Shown here: positions 15,939 through 23,611 of the stretch, piece after piece
Position numbering within the stretch: position 1 is the first letter of the stretch
How the letters are laid out: the number at the start of each line of letters is the position of its first letter
Origin: DASWOJ01 sp964242415
Lineage (GTDB): Bacteria; Pseudomonadota; Alphaproteobacteria; Acetobacterales; Acetobacteraceae
Length of the DNA stretch: 41,178 nt
NCBI GenBank assembly: GCA_964242415.1
Contig: CAXTAT010000040.1
Span: 1 to 41,178 of the forward strand
Direction: 5' to 3'
Notes under the pieces: generated by a model
The model's database searches: none
Seen by the model: only the letters and a program-made list of their open reading frames with translations
Told to the model about the DNA's origin: nothing
Program-made: the position numbers and the translations under genes

Positions 15939-16999
15939 GCGGTCAGCACGTCGGCGAACACCTTGTCGGCGAACCGTCCAGTGTTGGTGGCCGGGCGCAT
16001 GACCCGCACCAACTTCAGCTCCTCGGCATAGGCGGCGATCTCGGCCTTCAGGTCCGCGCCGACCGGATGATGGTGGTGCGTGTGGCTACGCAGCATGGCC
16101 GCCAACTGCGCCTGGGGCGCCGGGGAGTACTGGGCGAACAGCGCCGCAGCCTCGTCCGGGTTCGCGGCCACCCAATCCTGCGCCTCCAGCAGCGCTCGGG
16201 TCAGCGCACCCGCCGTCGCACGGTCGCCACGCACCAGGCTGCCGCGCACGCCCAGCACGCAGCAGGCGCGGTGCTCATACTCGCCGCTCAGGTTGTTGGC
16301 GACCTCGTGCAGCCCGTCGCGCTCGCGGATCACCCAGCCCAGCGGGTCGCCCAGGGTGAAGGCCTGTATCTCGCCCTTCTGCAGCGCCACGCCCAGCAGG
16401 TCGGCCGGGAACTGCCGCCAGGCGATGTCGGCCTCCGGGTCCAGCCCCTGCTTGGCCGCGACGATCGAGAAGAAGTTCTTGTCCGGCGCCGCCATGTCGC
16501 TGCACCCGACCTGCTTGCCGCGCAGGTCCGCGACCGACGTGATCCCGCTGCCCTCCTTGGCGAACAGGCGCATGCAGCCGCCGTGGATGGCCGTGGTGAT
16601 CTTGACGTCAAAGCCCTGCTCCAGCGGCTTCAGCCAGCGCAGCGCCATGCCGACGCCGGCGTCGGCCTTGCCCGTGCTGATGGCTTCCAGCAACTGGTCC
16701 GTGCTGCCGCCGAAGTTGACCAGCTCCACATCCAGCCCATGCCGGGCGAAGATGCCGCGCTGGTCGGCCGCCGGGACGCCCACGGTGCAGATGGCGTTGG
16801 CGTTCCAGGTCAGCTTCAGCTTCTTCGCCGGTCCCACGGCGGCGTCCGGCGTGTCCGCCACGTGGCAGATCGGGAACTCGTCCGGCGCAACGCCGGGGGA
16901 CGGGCGCCACGGCGCCATCGCACCCACGGGGATCAAGGCGGCTGCGGCGCCCGCGGCCCGCAACGCGCCGCGGCGGGTCAGGACAGGCGTAGCCATCAT
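15935..16999 (-). CDS. ABC binding protein, NrtA/SsuA-like, His-rich tail
   Basis: The 354-residue exported binding protein has a Tat-like signal (LTRRGALRAAGAAAALIP). The mature part reads LKLTWNANAICTVG, GIFARHGLDVELVNFGG and DAGVGMALRWLKPLEQG, a subgroup distinct from the other SBPs of the operon but shared with the broken gene at 3993. Near the C-terminus is a cluster SHTHHHH, which could bind metal. Two adjacent ATGs (16999, 16996) straddle the OsmC stop (ATGATG); GGAAGGGG precedes them. It directly precedes the permease gene. The ligand may be a sulfonate or another small anion. Confidence 0.87.
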   Translation of the reverse strand: MMATPVLTRRGALRAAGAAAALIPVGAMAPWRPSPGVAPDEFPICHVADTPDAAVGPAKKLKLTWNANAICTVGVPAADQRGIFARHGLDVELVNFGGSTDQLLEAISTGKADAGVGMALRWLKPLEQGFDVKITTAIHGGCMRLFAKEGSGITSVADLRGKQVGCSDMAAPDKNFFSIVAAKQGLDPEADIAWRQFPADLLGVALQKGEIQAFTLGDPLGWVIRERDGLHEVANNLSGEYEHRACCVLGVRGSLVRGDRATAGALTRALLEAQDWVAANPDEAAALFAQYSPAPQAQLAAMLRSHTHHHHPVGADLKAEIAAYAEELKLVRVMRPATNTGRFADKVFADVLTA

Positions 17000-17562
17000 G
17001 CCACCCCTTCCGGCGACAAGGCACGGGACACAGCCGGGGCGGCGGCCCGGCGCACCGGCCCCGACACGGTTTGCGGGTTGCGCAGCAGGTTCAGCACCGG
17101 GCACAGCCGGGAGACGGCCTCGTGCAGCGCGTCCACTGCCTCGTCCGGGGCGCCGGTCTCGATGTGGACAGTGTAGGCGAGGCCGTGCGGCTCCCGCGGC
17201 ACGGTCTCGTAGCCCGCCTCCCCGGCGCGCTGGTCGATCTGGCCGGTCACCTCCACCTCTAGGCTGTCCAGCACGATGCCCTGCACCGCGGCCTGGATCA
17301 GATAGCTGTGGGTCAGGCAGCTCCCCAGCGCGCCCAGCGCCAGCTCCGGGCTGCTGGGGCCGAGGTCATAGCCCACGAAGTCGCGCGGGCTGTCGGTCAG
17401 CACCTGGTGGTCGCGCATCCGGATGCGCCGCACGCCGCTGCGCCCCTCCGCCGTCACGCGGGCGCGAAGGGCGACCGGCTCATAGCCCGGCGACAGCACG
17501 CGTTGACGCAGGGCGCGGAAGGCGTCGCGCTTGTGGGTGAGGTACTCTGCAAGGGTCGTCAT
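16996..17562 (-). CDS. OsmC/Ohr-family peroxiredoxin-like protein
   Basis: The 188-residue product belongs to the OsmC family, small cytoplasmic thiol peroxidases that reduce organic hydroperoxides. The two redox cysteines are C82 (in GSCLTHS) and C154 (in RLCPVLN), at the spacing expected for the family. It lies seven bases after the chimeric gene and overlaps the next SBP gene. OsmC genes often sit in organosulfur clusters, where reactive sulfur or peroxide by-products of flavin oxygenases may be the target; that role is inference. GGAG about nine bases upstream supports the ATG at 17562. Confidence 0.88.
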   Translation of the reverse strand: MTTLAEYLTHKRDAFRALRQRVLSPGYEPVALRARVTAEGRSGVRRIRMRDHQVLTDSPRDFVGYDLGPSSPELALGALGSCLTHSYLIQAAVQGIVLDSLEVEVTGQIDQRAGEAGYETVPREPHGLAYTVHIETGAPDEAVDALHEAVSRLCPVLNLLRNPQTVSGPVRRAAAPAVSRALSPEGVA

Positions 17563-17568
17563 GGGATG

Positions 17569-18123
17569 CTACTCCGCTGCGGTTTGGTGGGGGGTGCGGG
17601 CGATCAGCAGGGTGCGGCCATACTCCAGCACGTCCCCCAGCAGGTCGAAGCCGCGGATCAGGAAGGTGTTGACGCCCAGCGCGTGGTGGTCGGGGAATGC
17701 CTTCCCCACCTGCTGCGGCGTGCCGACCAGCCCGCCGCGGGCCGGGGTGCCGAGCGCCGGCTCCACCCGCAGCGCGTTGATCAGCGCCCCGAACCGCCCG
17801 GCGCCGCGCCCGACCAGCGCGCGCAGGTGCTCCGGCCAGTCCGAGCGCGCCGCGGTCCGCAGGTGCGTCAACTGCATCGCCAGGATCAGCGCCGTGGAGG
17901 CGCAGCCCTGGCCAGCGCGGCGCACCAGGTCCGCCACCCGCGCCAGCCCGGCGTCCTGCCCGCCATCCGCGGCCCGGGCCGTCAGCGCTAGCAGGCCCTC
18001 TGCGTGCAGCGCGTCCAGGCTGTCCCACGGGAGGGCACCGGTGCGGTCCACCACCGCGGCGTGCTCGGCAAGCTCGGGCGGAGCGGCGTCCGCTTCGGCG
18101 GCGCGCAGGGTCATGCCGTCCAC
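17569..18123 (-). pseudogene. Chimera: acyl-CoA dehydrogenase-like N-terminus fused to LLM monooxygenase C-terminus
   Basis: Residues 1 to about 131 (from the GTG at 18123, preceded by GGAGGA) resemble the N-terminal helical domain of acyl-CoA-dehydrogenase-like flavin monooxygenases of the SfnB/DszC type: GLLALTARAADGG, GCASTALILAMQLTH and INALRVEPALGTPARGG. From LVGTPQQV onward the protein instead matches the last 50 residues of the SsuD-like monooxygenase at 11875 (LVGTPDQV, TFLIRGFD). The junction is near 17730-17740, at a Gly-Gly-Leu common to both families. Two adjacent genes seem to have been joined in frame by a deletion. Neither half has a complete active site. It is the first gene of the long operon. 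Confidence 0.75.
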
Positions 18124-18661
18124 CAAACGTCCTCCAGGTCCAATGAGCGGTCCCACAGCGGCGACACATCCGCCGGGCGGGAGCTTCCATCCGGTCATCA
18201 CGATCGTGCTCGGCGCGGCAGCGGGTTGGGTGGGGTTGGGAGCGGCATCGCGCCTGTTCGTCCAGGAGGAAGACGCCAAGCATGGCCACGACGTGCCGCC
18301 GCATTCAACAGCAAGGTTCCGCAAAGTTCCGGCCCATCCAAGCATGGACGTTTGCTGCTACAGTCCACCGCAGCATCCTATTCTTCGGTCATGCCCGGCC
18401 ACCCGCTGGCCTTGAAGGCCACGCAGCATCGACCAGCCGCGGAAGATCGTCCGACTTTGCCATCCCATGCTGCGCGCCGGTCCCGCCGGAGCATGGGATG
18501 GCGCCACGGCCCGCCGAAAGGAACGCTGCATCTTCAAGGTTCCAGCCGGAGTGCCAAACCGGCCCGGCCCAGCCCGCAACCGCCGCCGGGGACAGTTGCA
18601 ACCCCGGCGTGCCCAAGGCTTGCTGCTGCGGGCTGGGGTGCCAAGCAGCAGGAGGCAGGCG
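18124..18661. promoter_or_regulatory. Divergent intergenic region between sulfonate operon and Lrp gene
   Basis: About 540 bases separate the minus-strand operon from the plus-strand Lrp/AsnC gene. Frames here have no family character. The region should hold both promoters and contains the 12-bp inverted repeat at 18460-18501. I cannot assign reliable -35/-10 boxes. Confidence 0.45.
18460..18501. promoter_or_regulatory. Perfect 12-bp inverted repeat upstream of Lrp gene
   Basis: CCATCCCATGCT (18460-18471) and AGCATGGGATGG (18490-18501) are perfect reverse complements around an 18-base GC-rich spacer. No T-run follows, so it is not a classical terminator. Position in the divergent region 160 bases before the Lrp start suits an autoregulatory operator, but a transposon relic cannot be excluded. 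Confidence 0.5.
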
Positions 18662-19156
18662 ATGGACGAGGTGGACCGCAAGCTGCTGGCCCTGCTGCAG
18701 CAGGACGCGACGGTTGCGATGTCTGAGCTGGCCGAGCAGGTCGGCCTGTCTGCCACCCCGGTGTGGAAGCGCATCCAGAAGATGGAGCAGGCCGGCGTCA
18801 TCCAGCGCCGCGTGGCCCTGCTGGACCCGGAGCAGGTCGGCGTCGGCCTGATCGTGTTTGTGGCCATCGAGGCGCACGAGCATACGCCGGACTGGTTGGC
18901 CAGCTTCGCAGCAACCTTAGCGGCGATGCCGGAGGTGATGGACGCCTACCGCATGGCCGGCGAGGTGGACTACATGCTGCGCGTCGCCGTCGCGGGCATG
19001 GCGGAGTTCGATGGCTTCTACAAGCGCCTGATCGCCACGGTGCCGCTCAAGAACGTCACGTCGCGCTTCGCCATGGAGAGGCTGAAGGGCACCACCGCCT
19101 ACCCGCTGCCGGCAGGGGTCTTCCGGGACCGCCGGGCCGCCGAGCCGGATGGCTGA
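18662..19156 (+). CDS. Lrp/AsnC-family transcriptional regulator
   Basis: The 164-residue protein has an N-terminal winged helix-turn-helix (about 5-60; DRKLLALLQQDATVAMSELA, SATPVWKRIQKMEQAG) and a C-terminal RAM/AsnC ligand domain (MPEVMDAYRMAGEVDYMLRV). Such proteins sense amino acids or related metabolites. AGGAGG upstream supports the ATG at 18662. It is transcribed divergently from the long sulfonate operon, so that operon and the small-protein genes downstream are its likely targets; a cysteine- or sulfur-responsive role is inference. A GC-rich stem follows its stop. Confidence 0.9.
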   Translation: MDEVDRKLLALLQQDATVAMSELAEQVGLSATPVWKRIQKMEQAGVIQRRVALLDPEQVGVGLIVFVAIEAHEHTPDWLASFAATLAAMPEVMDAYRMAGEVDYMLRVAVAGMAEFDGFYKRLIATVPLKNVTSRFAMERLKGTTAYPLPAGVFRDRRAAEPDG

Positions 19157-19163
19157 GGGCGCC

Positions 19164-19185
19164 GGCCGGCCTCGACTGGCCGGCC
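19164..19185 (+). terminator. GC stem-loop after Lrp gene
   Basis: GGCCGGCC-TCGACT-GGCCGGCC forms a perfect 8-bp stem with a 6-base loop, eight bases after the Lrp stop; flanking GC pairs can extend it with one bulge. There is no T-run, so intrinsic termination is uncertain. Confidence 0.45.
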
Positions 19186-19369
19186 CGGCGTGGCCGTGGC
19201 TTGCACCGGGCGAGGCTGCGGCAGGATGGGCCTCCCTTTTCCCGACCTTTCGCAGCCGGTTCTTGCATAGTGTCTGCGCTGCTCACTCTATACTTGAGCG
19301 GACTGGTGTTCTGATACAGGTGTTGTGCATCGGGGCGCGGGAGGATTGCGCTGCTCCGGGGAGGGTCCC

Positions 19370-19450
19370 ATGCACCATGAACCCGTGACCGTCGCCTTGG
19401 CCCGTCATGCCCGCCCCTGTCCAAGCTGCCATCGCTCCATGCGGCCGTGA
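19370..19450 (+). CDS. Possible 26-codon leader peptide with CPSC
   Basis: A short ORF starts at an ATG five or six bases after GGGAGG and ends at 19448-19450. It encodes a basic peptide with LARHARPCPSCHRS, thus two cysteine codons close together near its end. It lies 66 bases before the small-protein gene at 19517, with a hairpin between. In a sulfur region this arrangement resembles cysteine-sensing leader ORFs. Only ORF, spacing and codon content are seen; translation is not proven. Confidence 0.3.
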   Translation: MHHEPVTVALARHARPCPSCHRSMRP

Positions 19451-19486
19451 CGGGTCGCCATCGACGCAGTGGACGGACAAGGGAGG

Positions 19487-19501
19487 ACCCGCGGCGCGGG
19501 T
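19487..19501 (+). promoter_or_regulatory. Hairpin next to ribosome binding site
   Basis: ACCCGC-GGC-GCGGGT gives a 6-bp stem three bases upstream of the GGAGG box of the 19517 gene. In messenger RNA it could mask or expose the ribosome binding site, perhaps depending on ribosomes on the upstream 26-codon ORF. Confidence 0.35.
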
Positions 19502-19516
19502 TCCTGGAGGTTTCTG

Positions 19517-19738
19517 ATGCACCAGTCGCACGTTATAGAAGTGTCCGGCCGGTTCGCCGGGGCAGCCATGAGCCAGGGCGGGGCGTTTCGCTTTGTCGCC
19601 GTTGATCCCCAGGCCGGGCCGCTGGACCGCAGCCTATGGCGCAGCCTGCCCGACGTGCAGCGGGCCGTCGCGCAACTGATGCGGATGGGGCGCCTGCCCG
19701 ACGGGCAGCATGCCGAACAGGCGGGCGACACGCCGTGA
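19517..19738 (+). CDS. Small conserved protein of unknown function (HVIEV family, copy A)
   Basis: The 73-residue soluble protein has no recognised domain. Its first 59 residues align without gaps to the protein starting at 34713 on the other strand, with 23 identities including QxHVIEV, GxFxGAA, the LD at 36-37, SLxxV at 43-47 and the GR at 58-59. Conservation between two copies in one sulfur region shows that it is a real gene. GGAGG six bases before the ATG supports the start. Its stop overlaps a GTG of the next small ORF. Function unknown; a compact regulatory or adaptor protein induced with sulfur genes is a guess. Confidence 0.75.
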   Translation: MHQSHVIEVSGRFAGAAMSQGGAFRFVAVDPQAGPLDRSLWRSLPDVQRAVAQLMRMGRLPDGQHAEQAGDTP

Positions 19739-19896
19739 CCGGGCCCGGCTGGCTCACCTGGCCCTGCTGGCCCAACTGGATGGCGTTCCTGCCCTCCCTG
19801 GTCGCCTTGGCATCCCCCGCGCGGGAGGCTGACGGCGGGGACAGGCTGTACTTGGACGACACCCTGGCGCTGTCCGCCACCCTGCCGTGGGTGTAA
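19735..19896 (+). CDS. Hypothetical 53-residue ORF between small protein and GNAT
   Basis: A GTG overlapping the previous stop (GTGA) opens 53 codons ending at a TAA that overlaps the GTG proposed for the GNAT gene. The product starts with a Trp/Pro-rich stretch (WLTWPCWPNW) and ends DDTLALSATLPWV; no family is recognised. The double overlap suggests translation, but the sequence could also be another shrunken gene in which only the ends remain. Confidence 0.35.
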   Translation: MTGPGWLTWPCWPNWMAFLPSLVALASPAREADGGDRLYLDDTLALSATLPWV

Positions 19897-20987
19897 CCGT
19901 GCAGGGACAAGCAACCAACGTGCGGCGGCACGCCGGAGCGCACGAGGCCGGCCTTGATGTTGGCGTGGTCAGCGCCTTCCCGGCCTTGGAGCGCCTCGCG
20001 CCCGAGTGGATGGTTCTTTGGTCGCGGGCGGAGGCACCCTTGCCGTTCACCCATCCCGGTTGGCTGTTGGCCTGGTGGCGGACCTTGGGCGGCGGAGCGC
20101 TCCGGGTTTTCACGGTCCGGGCGGACGGGCGGCTGGTGGCCGTGCTGCCCATGTTCATCTATCCGGATGGCGGCGCGTCGCGCCTGCTGCCGCTTGGCAT
20201 CAGCGTGTCGGATGCCTTCGACCTCGTGGCCGACCCACGCTGGTCCCGCCAAGCCGTCGCCGCGCTGATGCGCGCGGTCCGGACGGATAGGGACGGTTGG
20301 GACCAGTGCGAGCTGCATGAGATCCCGTCCGGCAGCGCCCTGCACGGCCCGGCCGTGAAGTCGGCCCTGCAAAGCGTGTCGCCCGTGCTCGACCTGGAGC
20401 GGTTCGCGGCGCTGCCGTCCCGGTCCGGCCCCCGGTGCCGGCTGGCGCGGGCGGAGCGCATGGCGGCGGAGGCCGGACTGCTGCTGGACCAGCCCGGCCT
20501 GGATGCGATGGACGACCTGTTCGCCTTGCACGCCGCGCAGTGGCAGGTGCGGGGCGAAGCGGGTGTGCTGGCGCCGGCGCCCGTCCAGGCTTTCCACCGC
20601 CAGGCCGCCCGGGCTCTGGCCCGGACGGACACGTTGCGCCTGCACCGCCTGCGGGACGGCGCGCGCACGGTGGCCGTGCTGTACGGGTTCCAGGTCCAGA
20701 ACCGGGCTTACGCATATCTCAGCGGCATCCACCCGGCCTACGCACGGCTCGGCCTGGGCACAGTGCTGATCGGCGCCGCCATCGGCACCGCCCGGGCCGA
20801 CGGCGCGCAGGAGCTGGACTTTCTGCGCGGGGCTGAACCCTACAAGCATGCCTGGGGTGCCACTGACCGTGCGCTGCTGCGCCTGGACCTGCCAGCCGGC
20901 GCGCAGCCCCGGAGCGGCCTGCGGCTGCTGCCATGCGGGCAGGACGGCATCCTTTCCACCCCTGAAACCAGCATGAGGCCAACATGA
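19887..20987 (+). CDS. GNAT-type acetyltransferase (CelD/BcsL-like)
   Basis: The 366-residue protein belongs to the Acetyltransf_6 group of GNAT/FemAB-fold proteins, often annotated as cellulose biosynthesis CelD-like. An N-terminal half with FTHPGWLLAWWRTLGGG and RLVAVLPMF is followed by the GNAT core, with RLGLGTVLIGAAIGTARADG and the typical late motif DFLRGAEPYKHAWGA. The acyl donor and acceptor are unknown. The start is uncertain: GTG at 19887 overlaps the previous stop, and a GTG at 19899 is equally possible. The stop overlaps a 22-codon ORF by ATGA. The neighbourhood suggests co-expression with the sulfur genes. Confidence 0.8.
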   Translation: MGVTVQGQATNVRRHAGAHEAGLDVGVVSAFPALERLAPEWMVLWSRAEAPLPFTHPGWLLAWWRTLGGGALRVFTVRADGRLVAVLPMFIYPDGGASRLLPLGISVSDAFDLVADPRWSRQAVAALMRAVRTDRDGWDQCELHEIPSGSALHGPAVKSALQSVSPVLDLERFAALPSRSGPRCRLARAERMAAEAGLLLDQPGLDAMDDLFALHAAQWQVRGEAGVLAPAPVQAFHRQAARALARTDTLRLHRLRDGARTVAVLYGFQVQNRAYAYLSGIHPAYARLGLGTVLIGAAIGTARADGAQELDFLRGAEPYKHAWGATDRALLRLDLPAGAQPRSGLRLLPCGQDGILSTPETSMRPT

Positions 20988-21052
20988 CCCCGCCCCGCAT
21001 TGGCCTGGTTTCGGCACGCCCCACGTCCTGCCTGCGGGCGGCAGCCCTATGA
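20984..21052 (+). pseudogene. 22-codon ORF with ATGA overlaps on both sides
   Basis: An ATG overlaps the GNAT stop (ATGA at 20984-20987) and a TGA overlaps the Nudix start (ATGA at 21049-21052). The peptide begins MTPPRIGLVSARP and ends CLRAAAL. It is too short for a domain. The arrangement is the same as at 12990 and 24358, so it is best read as a gene reduced to its two ends by an in-frame deletion. Confidence 0.45.
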
Positions 21053-21759
21053 CAGCCCTTGCCCCCTGGACGGTGCTGGACAGCACGGCCGCGTTCACCG
21101 ACCCCTGGCTGCGCATCCGCAGCGACCGTGTCCGCACGGCAGACGGCGACGTGTTCGGGCCGTATCACGTGATCGAGGCCCCGGACTGGGTCGCGGTCGT
21201 CCCGCTTACCGGAGACAGCCAGCGGCTGCTGACGGTGCGGGAGTATCGGCACGGGGTCGGCGCCGTGCTGACCGGGCTGCCGGGCGGCCTGGTCGACCCT
21301 GGCGACGGCAGCGACCGTGCAGCGGCCGCCGAGGCTGCGGCCCGCCGGGAGCTGCGGGAAGAAACGGGATACTCGGGCGGCAGGATCGAGCGCGTCGCCG
21401 CCGTCCACCCCAACCCATCGAACCAGACCAACATGGCCCACTGCTTCCTCGCCACAGGACTGGTCCGCATCGCCCTGCCGCAGCCGGGCGGCCCCGGCGA
21501 GGCACAAGAAGTCACCGAAACGGACCTGGTCGGCGTGCTGGGCAGCCTGCGGGACGGCACTGCCACGATGCACGCCGTGCACGTCGTGGCCCTGTGGTCT
21601 GCTGCGGCGCGCATCGCCGCCGACCTGTCCGGCCGGTTCGGGACACTGCCGGCCCGGCTGGGCCGGTTTCTGGCAGGCGAAGCCCCGCGATGTCCCGCCG
21701 CATCCCTGCCCGACCCCCTGACCGACGCCGAATTCGCCAAACTGGGCATCGGCGGCTGA
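21049..21759 (+). CDS. Nudix hydrolase (ADP-ribose pyrophosphatase-like)
   Basis: The 236-residue cytoplasmic hydrolase would cleave nucleoside diphosphates linked to another moiety, such as ADP-ribose. Signs are the N-terminal strand region WVAVVPLTGDSQRLLTVREYRHG, then GLPGGLVDPGDGSD and the Nudix helix AAARRELREETGY, holding the metal-binding REXXEE. The first glutamate of the usual box is displaced by a two-residue insertion with D in its place. In sulfur clusters a role in recycling APS or PAPS nucleotides is conceivable, but not shown. ATG overlaps the preceding 22-codon ORF. Confidence 0.85.
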   Translation: MTALAPWTVLDSTAAFTDPWLRIRSDRVRTADGDVFGPYHVIEAPDWVAVVPLTGDSQRLLTVREYRHGVGAVLTGLPGGLVDPGDGSDRAAAAEAAARRELREETGYSGGRIERVAAVHPNPSNQTNMAHCFLATGLVRIALPQPGGPGEAQEVTETDLVGVLGSLRDGTATMHAVHVVALWSAAARIAADLSGRFGTLPARLGRFLAGEAPRCPAASLPDPLTDAEFAKLGIGG

Positions 21760-21786
21760 GCCGGCGGCAAACAGGAGCACACCAGC

Positions 21787-21867
21787 ATGCGCGCACAAGG
21801 CATTTCCAGGCGCGGTCTGATGACGGCGACGTTCGACACCAGCCTCAGCGGTCCAGGAGCCGCCTGA
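21787..21867 (+). pseudogene. 26-codon remnant with Tat-like signal start
   Basis: After GGAG, an ATG opens 26 codons beginning RAQGISRRGLMTA, the front of a twin-arginine signal peptide as found in the binding proteins of this region, then runs to a stop without a mature part. It lies directly before another short ORF and a sulfonate-type monooxygenase gene. It is probably the front of a deleted SBP gene. Confidence 0.4.
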
Positions 21868-21871
21868 CCCG

Positions 21872-22084
21872 ATGCTGCCGGACCACGCCGACCCGTCCGT
21901 GCCGGCGCCACGCCCCCGGGCCGTGCTGAAGGCGGTCGCGGTTACAGCCGCCGCGTTGGGGGCCGCCGTGGCCACGTGCCGGATCGCGCCGCACGCCCCG
22001 GCGGCATCGCCCTATGCCGACGCATGGGGGGCCGGTGCGGCCGGGCTGCGGGCCGAGCCTGCCGCCTTACAGGCGCGGCGCTAA
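21872..22084 (+). CDS. Hypothetical 70-residue protein, possible permease remnant
   Basis: An ATG four bases after the preceding stop, with GGAG somewhat far upstream, opens 70 codons. Residues 17-36 (RAVLKAVAVTAAALGAAVAT) form one hydrophobic segment after a Pro-rich polar N-terminus, as in the cytosolic tail and first helix of SsuC-type permeases; the remainder is Ala-rich and ends abruptly. No family can be assigned. Context (SBP-like start before, monooxygenase after) makes a truncated permease plausible. Confidence 0.35.
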   Translation: MLPDHADPSVPAPRPRAVLKAVAVTAAALGAAVATCRIAPHAPAASPYADAWGAGAAGLRAEPAALQARR

Positions 22085-22175
22085 CGGCCATGCGCCGCTT
22101 GCGGCCTTGCTCGTCCCGCTGCCGGCATCCTGCCTGCGGGACAACCTGCGTTGTGCCCATATCCCTGGAGTATCC

Positions 22176-23521
22176 ATGACCAAGCAGCTTCACCTCGGCG
22201 CCTTCATGCGCCCGGTCGGCATCCACACTGCCTGGTGGCGCGTGCCCGGTGCCTGGCCGGATGCCAACTTCAACCTCGCCCACCTCGTCAGCATGATCCA
22301 GACGCTGGAGCGCGGCTGCTTCGACGCCTTCTTCATGGCCGACCACTTGGCCGTGCTGAACATGCCGATGGCCGCCCTGCGCCGCAGCGGCACCGCCACC
22401 TCGTTCGAGCCGCTGACCCTGCTGTCGGCCCTGGCCATGGTCACGCAGCGTATCGGCCTGGTCGCCACCGCCAGCACCACCTTCGACGAGCCCTACCACA
22501 TCGCCCGGCGCTTCGCCTCCCTCGACCACATCAGCGCCGGCCGCGCCGGCTGGAACGTCGTCACCACCAGCAACCCCGACGCCGCGCTCAACTTCGGCCG
22601 CACCGAGCATGTCGAGCACGACGAACGCTACCGCCGCGCCCGCGAGTTCCACGCCGTCGTGACAGGCCTGTGGGACAGTTGGGCCGACGACGCCTGGGTG
22701 CGCGACCCCACGAGCGGCATCTTCTTCGATCCCGGGCGGCTGCACACGCTGGACCACCACGGCGAGCACCTGAACGTCCGCGGCCCCTGAACATCGCCCG
22801 CCCCGTCCAGGGCTGGCCGGTGATCGTCCAGGCCGGCGCCAGCGACGCCGGCCGGCAACTGGCAGCGGAAACCGCGGAGGTCGTGTTCGGCAGCAGTCGC
22901 ACGCTGGCGGACGGGCAGGCATTCCGGGCCGACCTGTCGGCCCGGATGCTCGCCGTAGGCCGCGACCCGGCAAGCCTCAAGGTTCTGCCTGGCGCGCTCG
23001 TCGTCGTCGGCCGCACGACGGAGGAGGCGCAGGAGAAGAAGGCGCTGCTCGACAGCCTTGTGCACCCCGACAGCGGTGTCCCGAACCTGTCGATACGGCT
23101 GGGCGTGGACACATCCGGCTTCGACCTGGACGCGCCGCTGCCGGAGCTGCCGGTGACGAACCAGGGGCAGAGCGGCCAGGCCACGCTGGTCGCCTTGGCC
23201 CGGCGTGACAACCTGACCGTGCGGCAGTTGGCGCAACTGGTGGGCGGCTACGCCGGGTTGCAGATGGTGGGCACCGCCGTGGAGGTCGCCGACACCATGC
23301 AGGCCTGGCTGGAGGCAGACGCGGCGGACGGCTTCAACGTCATGTTCCCGACAGTGCCGCAGGGCCTGGACGACTTCGTGGACTTGGTCGTGCCCGAGCT
23401 GCAACGGCGCGGCATCTTTCGGCAGTCCTATGCCGGCACGACCTTGCGCAACAACCTGGGGCTGGCACGGCCGGAGAACAGGTTTTTCGCGCAGCAGGAC
23501 GGGCGCCGAGCCGCGGAGTAG
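22176..23521 (+). pseudogene. NtaA/SnaA-type FMNH2-dependent monooxygenase, one frameshift
   Basis: Two frames form a complete 448-residue luciferase-like monooxygenase of the NtaA/SnaA/DszA family, which oxidises organosulfur or chelator substrates with FMNH2. The first frame has LGAFMRPVGIHTAWWR, CFDAFFMADHLAV, RFASLDHISAGRAGWNVVTT and ends at GEHLNVRGP. The second continues LNIARPVQGWPVIVQAGAS and ends near 23521. The switch is at 22784-22787, where four Cs probably should be five; one added base restores the protein. Start ATG 22176 follows GGAG. Mutation or sequencing error cannot be told apart here. A dimethylsulfone or dibenzothiophene-type sulfur role is inferred from context. Confidence 0.83.
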
Positions 23522-23611
23522 CCCGCGCCGGGTCAGGCGGCGCGCGGCGTGGCCAGGGCAGCCGCCACCGCACGGGCAGCTCGCCGGCTGATGTGATGTG
23601 CAGGGACCGTG

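Noticed and set aside
19263..19294. TTGCAT and TATACT as a promoter before the small protein genes
   Set aside because: Spacing is 20 bases, too long for a standard sigma-70 promoter; not supportable without mapping.
19533..21137. Minus-strand open frame of 534 codons
   Set aside because: Overlies the small-protein, GNAT and Nudix genes; composition is that of an antisense shadow.
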